This document shows, piece by piece, positions 5,839 to 7,918 of a stretch of DNA of 7,918 nt (its first letter is position 1; each line of letters opens with the position of its first letter). The notes below the pieces were generated by a model. It worked only from the letters and a program-made list of their open reading frames with translations. It did no database searches and was not told the DNA's origin. Made by a program: the position numbers and the translations under genes. The DNA is taken from assembly GCA_009930275.1 (NCBI GenBank), contig RZYP01000086.1, positions 1 through 7,918 on the forward strand, given 5' to 3'. This DNA comes from Negativicutes bacterium. GTDB lineage: Bacteria > Bacillota_C > Negativicutes > Acidaminococcales > Acidaminococcaceae.

Positions 5839-6838
5839 TTTTACAAAAGCGCTAACTTCATATTTCTCGGATTTTCTTCCGACAACAAGAGGATTAAGTA
5901 AAAATACGATTATGTCGTACCGAGATGTATTCAAGCTTCTATTGGAATATATGCATGGTGTAAAGCGAATTGATGCAGATCAAATTGAACTGCGATTACT
6001 TGACCGCGAGACCGTACTCGGATTTCTCAATTGGCTAGAAACAAATCGCAATGTCTCGATATCCACACGCAACCACCGTTTGGCATCGCTCCAAGCTTTT
6101 TTCAGGTACTCACAATACAGATATCCGGATCAAATAGCGGCTTGCCAAGACATTATTGAGATTAAACCCAAAAAATGTGCTAAACCCTTGGTTTCATATT
6201 TGGACAGACAACAATTAGAAGTGCTGTTTTCCAAACCAAACACACATATCGCCGAAGGTCGTCGTGATTTGACGATAATGGCAGTGCTTTACGACAGCGG
6301 TGCCAGAGTGCAAGAACTCATTGATTTGAACGTAAATAGCATAAGACTCGAGCATCCTTCCAGAATTGTGCTAACCGGAAAAGGAAACAAAACCAGACAA
6401 GTTCCATTGATGAAAAACACCTGTACGTTGCTAGACCATTACCTGAAGGAATTCCATCGCACATCTACTGGTTCTTCGCCGTTGTTCTCAAACAGAAGAA
6501 ATTGTCGTCTCAGTCGTTCTGGAATTACATACATTTTAAAAAAGTATGCAGATATGGCCCAACCACTTGTCTTGTCCAAAGATATTTCGCCACATATTTT
6601 ACGGCATTCGAAAGCTATGCATTTACTTCAGGCCGACGTTAATCTCATATACATTCGGGACTTTCTCGGACACGCCAATATAACAACAACCGAAGTGTAC
6701 GCTCGCGCAGATGATGAAATGAAGCGAAAAGTCTTTGAAAAGGCAGTACCAAATTATACGACCAAGGAAATGATGCCCTGGGAAGAAGATGAGAGCTTAA
6801 TGAATTGGCTGGAGAAACTTGGCACAAAACAGTTCTGA
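5825..6838 (+). CDS. ritC: Tyrosine recombinase, third of the RIT trio (RitC-type)
   Basis: A 337-residue tyrosine recombinase, the most XerC/D-like of the three. The N-terminal SAM-like core-binding domain covers about 5-110 (LSKNTIMSYRDVFKLLLEYM, then STRNHRLASLQAFFRY) and the catalytic domain about 125-305. Catalytic residues: Arg161 (SGARVQEL), Lys186 (TGKGNKTRQVP), His257-x-x-Arg260 (HILRHSKAMHLL), His283 (LGHANI) and Tyr292 (EVYARAD). An acidic C-terminal tail (MMPWEEDESLMNWLEKLG) follows the active site and may mediate subunit contacts. ATG 5825 has GGGAGG at 5811-5816, 8 bases upstream, and overlaps the ritB end by 14 bases; the GTG at 5816 lies in the binding site itself. The 11 bases TTGGGAGGTGT before this gene are identical to those before ritA. 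The stop is followed by a hairpin and the right terminal repeat. Confidence 0.93.
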   Translation: MQKTDFTKALTSYFSDFLPTTRGLSKNTIMSYRDVFKLLLEYMHGVKRIDADQIELRLLDRETVLGFLNWLETNRNVSISTRNHRLASLQAFFRYSQYRYPDQIAACQDIIEIKPKKCAKPLVSYLDRQQLEVLFSKPNTHIAEGRRDLTIMAVLYDSGARVQELIDLNVNSIRLEHPSRIVLTGKGNKTRQVPLMKNTCTLLDHYLKEFHRTSTGSSPLFSNRRNCRLSRSGITYILKKYADMAQPLVLSKDISPHILRHSKAMHLLQADVNLIYIRDFLGHANITTTEVYARADDEMKRKVFEKAVPNYTTKEMMPWEEDESLMNWLEKLGTKQF

Positions 6839-6846
6839 TTATGTGC

Positions 6847-6895
6847 AGCAAGCAGAGGCGAAACCCACTTATGACAGGTGTTTCGCTTCTTTGCT
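6847..6895 (+). terminator. Hairpin after ritC, weak or T-poor terminator
   Basis: AGAGGCGAAAC (6854-6864) pairs with GTTTCGCTTCT (6880-6890) over 11 positions with one G-T pair, and after a 2-base bulge AGCAA (6847-6851) pairs with TTGCT (6891-6895). It starts 8 bases after the ritC stop and ends just before the right terminal repeat. There is no proper T-run, so it may terminate poorly, protect the transcript 3' end, or act as a structural element at the end of the RIT unit. Confidence 0.5.
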
Positions 6896-6896
6896 C

Positions 6897-6925
6897 TACA
6901 TTATTGATTACTGTGCATTACAGAC
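6897..6925 (-). repeat. Right terminal inverted repeat of the RIT element (29 bp)
   Basis: Exact reverse complement of 3499-3527, from TACATTAT (6897-6904) to CATTACAGAC (6916-6925). Its outer ten bases also form the outer part of the left arm of the palindrome at 6916-6957. Unlike the left repeat, it has no stop codon in the frame of the downstream DUF3846 fragment. Confidence 0.92.
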
Positions 6926-6957
6926 ATTATGCATAGCTCCGCATAACGTCTGCCATG
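6916..6957. repeat. Imperfect palindrome across the right RIT junction, candidate recombinase core site
   Basis: CATTACAGACATTATGC (6916-6932) and GCATAACGTCTGCCATG (6941-6957) are 17-base arms matching in 14 positions as reverse complements, separated by an 8-base spacer ATAGCTCC. Tyrosine recombinases are known to bind inverted arms flanking a 6-8 bp crossover region, so the geometry fits a core site. The left arm belongs to the terminal repeat and the far half of the right arm to DUF3846 codons. The structure is visible; use by the Rit proteins is inferred. Confidence 0.55.
6947..6952 (+). repeat. Right copy of the CGTCTG junction direct repeat
   Basis: CGTCTG at 6947-6952 matches 3498-3503 in the same orientation, and ATG follows two bases later in both. 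The DUF3846 frame resumes here with Val-Cys-His-Glu-Glu-Gly-Lys, so this marks where target sequence begins again on the right side. Confidence 0.5.
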
Positions 6958-7220
6958 AAGAAGGCAAGCTCATCGGCCTCCCGCTTAACCGAAAACTTGA
7001 GGACTACGACATCATCGCCGGAACCTTTATCGTCTGCGGGCTGGGCGAAGAGGATTTTGATTCCTTGACGCCTGAACTGGCAGAAAAGTACCGCGAGAAA
7101 TTTGCTGATCCTGAGATCTTCATGAAGATGGGCAACCGCATCGTCGCCATACCTATCAAACCCAAGGACGAGCTGCATGTGGCCAAACCGAAACAAAAGT
7201 CCACGGAACCGGAGCTCTAA
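6948..7220 (+). pseudogene. 3' fragment of the interrupted DUF3846 gene
   Basis: The last 90 codons of the DUF3846 gene: VCHEEGKLIGLPLNR, then YDIIAGTFIVCGLGEEDFDSL, EKYREKFADPEIFMKMGNRIVAIP and a lysine-rich tail. These are the typical C-terminal blocks of the family, missing from the 5' fragment at 3367. In frame with 44 upstream codons it would restore a 134-residue protein. The reading frame is open backward through the right terminal repeat to a TTG at 6819 inside ritC, with GGAG at 6811-6814, so a chimeric protein with 43 foreign residues could in principle be made, but this start is weak. The next gene, pcfB, begins 93 bases later. Probably non-functional unless the RIT element excises precisely. 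Confidence 0.85.
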
Positions 7221-7313
7221 AATTTACGGATCTTTACGAGTTTACTTATTTCAAATGCAAGTTACGTATTTTTGTAAATTGATTTCACCTAATCACGAGA
7301 GGAGGACTTTTTC

Positions 7314-7793
7314 ATGCAGGAAGAAGTGGAAAACAGGACCGTTGCCCTGGCTGTCAGTACCACCCGAATGACCGGACGTGTTCTGAAGGCCGCACTCATC
7401 AAGGTTTTGGCTGAAATGAAGAAGAGCCGGGACAGTCCGCCACAGATCCCCCACGGCAAGCAGACCGTGAAGGAGCTTATCGGTCAGAATGCCGGTGTCT
7501 CCAACATTGAGATCACAGATAAAAACATCAAATCCTTTGAGCAGGTCGCCAGAAAGTACGGCGTAGACTATGCACTCAAGAAGGACACCACCGGAGAGAA
7601 ACCCAAATATCTGGTCTTCTTCAAAGCCCGGGATGCTGACGCCCTCACCGCTGCCTTCACAGAATATACGGCGAAGGTCCTCAAGAAGGACAAGCAACCT
7701 TCCATTTTGGAGCAGCTTGCCAAATTCAAGGCTCTGGTTCAGACCAAGGTCATGGACCGGGTGAAAAACAAAGACAAGGAGCTGACGCGATGA
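7314..7793 (+). CDS. pcfB: PcfB-family (DUF3801) conjugation accessory protein
   Basis: A 159-residue soluble, basic protein. The start MQEEVENRTVALAVSTTRMTG, then LKAALIKVLAEMKKS, the block HGKQTVKELIGQNAGVSNIEIT and KYGVDYALKKD leading to YLVFFKARDADALTAAFTEY, are the features of the PcfB/DUF3801 family. In the enterococcal plasmid pCF10, PcfB is known as a conjugation factor that helps dock the relaxosome with the coupling protein; in Tn1549-like elements its homologue sits immediately before the VirD4-type gene, as here. ATG 7314 has AGAGGAGG at 7298-7305, 8 bases upstream. The stop overlaps the next start by 4 bases (ATGA), implying coupling. The preceding 93-base spacer is AT-rich and carries AATTTAC (7221-7227) and GTAAATT (7274-7280) as an inverted repeat; it may hold a promoter, but none is clear. 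Family assignment is quite sure, mechanism in this element inferred. Confidence 0.85.
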   Translation: MQEEVENRTVALAVSTTRMTGRVLKAALIKVLAEMKKSRDSPPQIPHGKQTVKELIGQNAGVSNIEITDKNIKSFEQVARKYGVDYALKKDTTGEKPKYLVFFKARDADALTAAFTEYTAKVLKKDKQPSILEQLAKFKALVQTKVMDRVKNKDKELTR

Positions 7794-7918
7794 ATGTAAA
7801 AATCAAGCGGATGCTCCTATTAAACCTCCCCTATGTTCTGATTGCTCTACTTGGCACGAAGCTCGGTGAAGCCTGGCGATATTCTCCAGGACTGGATATC
7901 TCCCAAAAAGTGCTGCAT
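7790..7918 (+). CDS. VirD4/TraG-type conjugative coupling protein, 5' end only
   Basis: Forty-three codons, starting at the ATG that overlaps the pcfB stop and running off the window end without a stop. The peptide starts MNVKIKRMLLLNLPYVLIALLGTKLGE, a basic tip followed by a first membrane helix, then AWRYSPGLDISQKVLH. This is the N-terminus expected for the type IV secretion coupling ATPase (VirD4/TraG/PcfC) of Tn1549-like conjugative elements, which brings the relaxase-DNA complex to the mating channel at the membrane. The Walker motifs would lie beyond the window, so the call rests on the N-terminal pattern and the position after pcfB. Confidence 0.75.
   Translation, partial: MNVKIKRMLLLNLPYVLIALLGTKLGEAWRYSPGLDISQKVLH

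Larger units (their letters stand above)
3499..6925 (+). mobile_element. RIT (Recombinase In Trio) element inserted in DUF3846
   Basis: A 3427-bp unit bounded by perfect 29-bp inverted repeats and holding three consecutive, coupled tyrosine recombinase genes of about 405, 325 and 337 residues on the same strand, with no cargo gene. RIT elements are a described family with exactly this plan: three different tyrosine recombinases (RitA, RitB, RitC) with overlapping or abutting frames and terminal inverted repeats. The insertion point is fixed by the split DUF3846 gene. The strict right end is uncertain: either the repeat end at 6925 or up to 6946, because 22 bases of non-DUF3846 sequence (6926-6947) lie between the right repeat and the resumed gene. 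Intact end repeats and active sites suggest a recent, possibly active copy. Base composition is more AT-rich than the pcfB region around it. Confidence 0.88.

Noticed and set aside
3641..6838. The three recombinases as the integrases of the conjugative element or as XerC/XerD-like host proteins
   Set aside because: They lie inside an interrupted gene between their own terminal repeats and are coupled as a trio, which fits RIT rather than a single element integrase.
3641..6838. Tn554-like transposon (TnpA/TnpB/TnpC)
   Set aside because: In Tn554 the third protein is a small non-recombinase; here the third has a full tyrosine recombinase active site, and there is no cargo.
7293..7697. Minus-strand open frame of 134 codons opposite pcfB
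   Set aside because: Mirrors codon periodicity of pcfB, which is a recognised family with a strong ribosome binding site.

Overview
The window looks like DNA from a low- to mid-GC anaerobic Bacillota, probably class Clostridia. The reasons are strong AGGAGG-type ribosome binding sites on nearly every gene, short spacers, intrinsic terminators with T-runs, a clostridial-style zinc-ribbon membrane protein, and conjugation genes of the Tn1549/Tn916-like kind (DUF3846, PcfB, VirD4). Species cannot be named from the sequence. All supported genes are on the + strand.

Region 1 (1-3230) looks like host-type sequence. A single-pass membrane protein of unknown function (179-808) ends in a terminator. 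It is followed by a three-gene operon: an ECF sigma factor (984-1475), a small two-helix membrane protein that overlaps it and is a candidate anti-sigma factor (1459-1770), and a membrane protein with a double zinc ribbon and a probable DUF4825 domain (1792-3084). A sigma-W-like promoter (934-961) just before the sigma gene suggests autoregulation and moves the real sigma start to the GTG at 984. A strong terminator (3199-3222) closes the operon.

Region 2 (about 3230-7918) is the edge or interior of an integrative conjugative element. It holds a DUF3846 gene, a pcfB/DUF3801 gene and the first 43 codons of a VirD4-type coupling protein that runs off the window. The DUF3846 gene is cut in two: its first 44 codons are at 3367-3498 and its last 90 codons at 6948-7220, in a compatible frame.

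Region 3, nested inside region 2, is the insertion that splits DUF3846. It is about 3.4 kb (3499-6925), bounded by perfect 29-bp inverted repeats, and contains three tightly coupled tyrosine recombinase genes, each with a complete catalytic set. This is the layout of a RIT (Recombinase In Trio) element. Notable details are a leader hairpin that would bury the ritA ribosome binding site, a hairpin after ritC, a 17-bp/8-bp/17-bp imperfect palindrome spanning the right junction that looks like a tyrosine-recombinase core site, and a short direct repeat (CGTCTG) at both junctions. Perfect end repeats and intact active sites suggest a recent and possibly mobile insertion, so the window shows a mobile element inside another mobile element. 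No rRNA, tRNA, CRISPR array or minus-strand gene was found. The 282-bp stretch 3085-3366 holds only the terminator, two small inverted repeats and the DUF3846 ribosome binding site.
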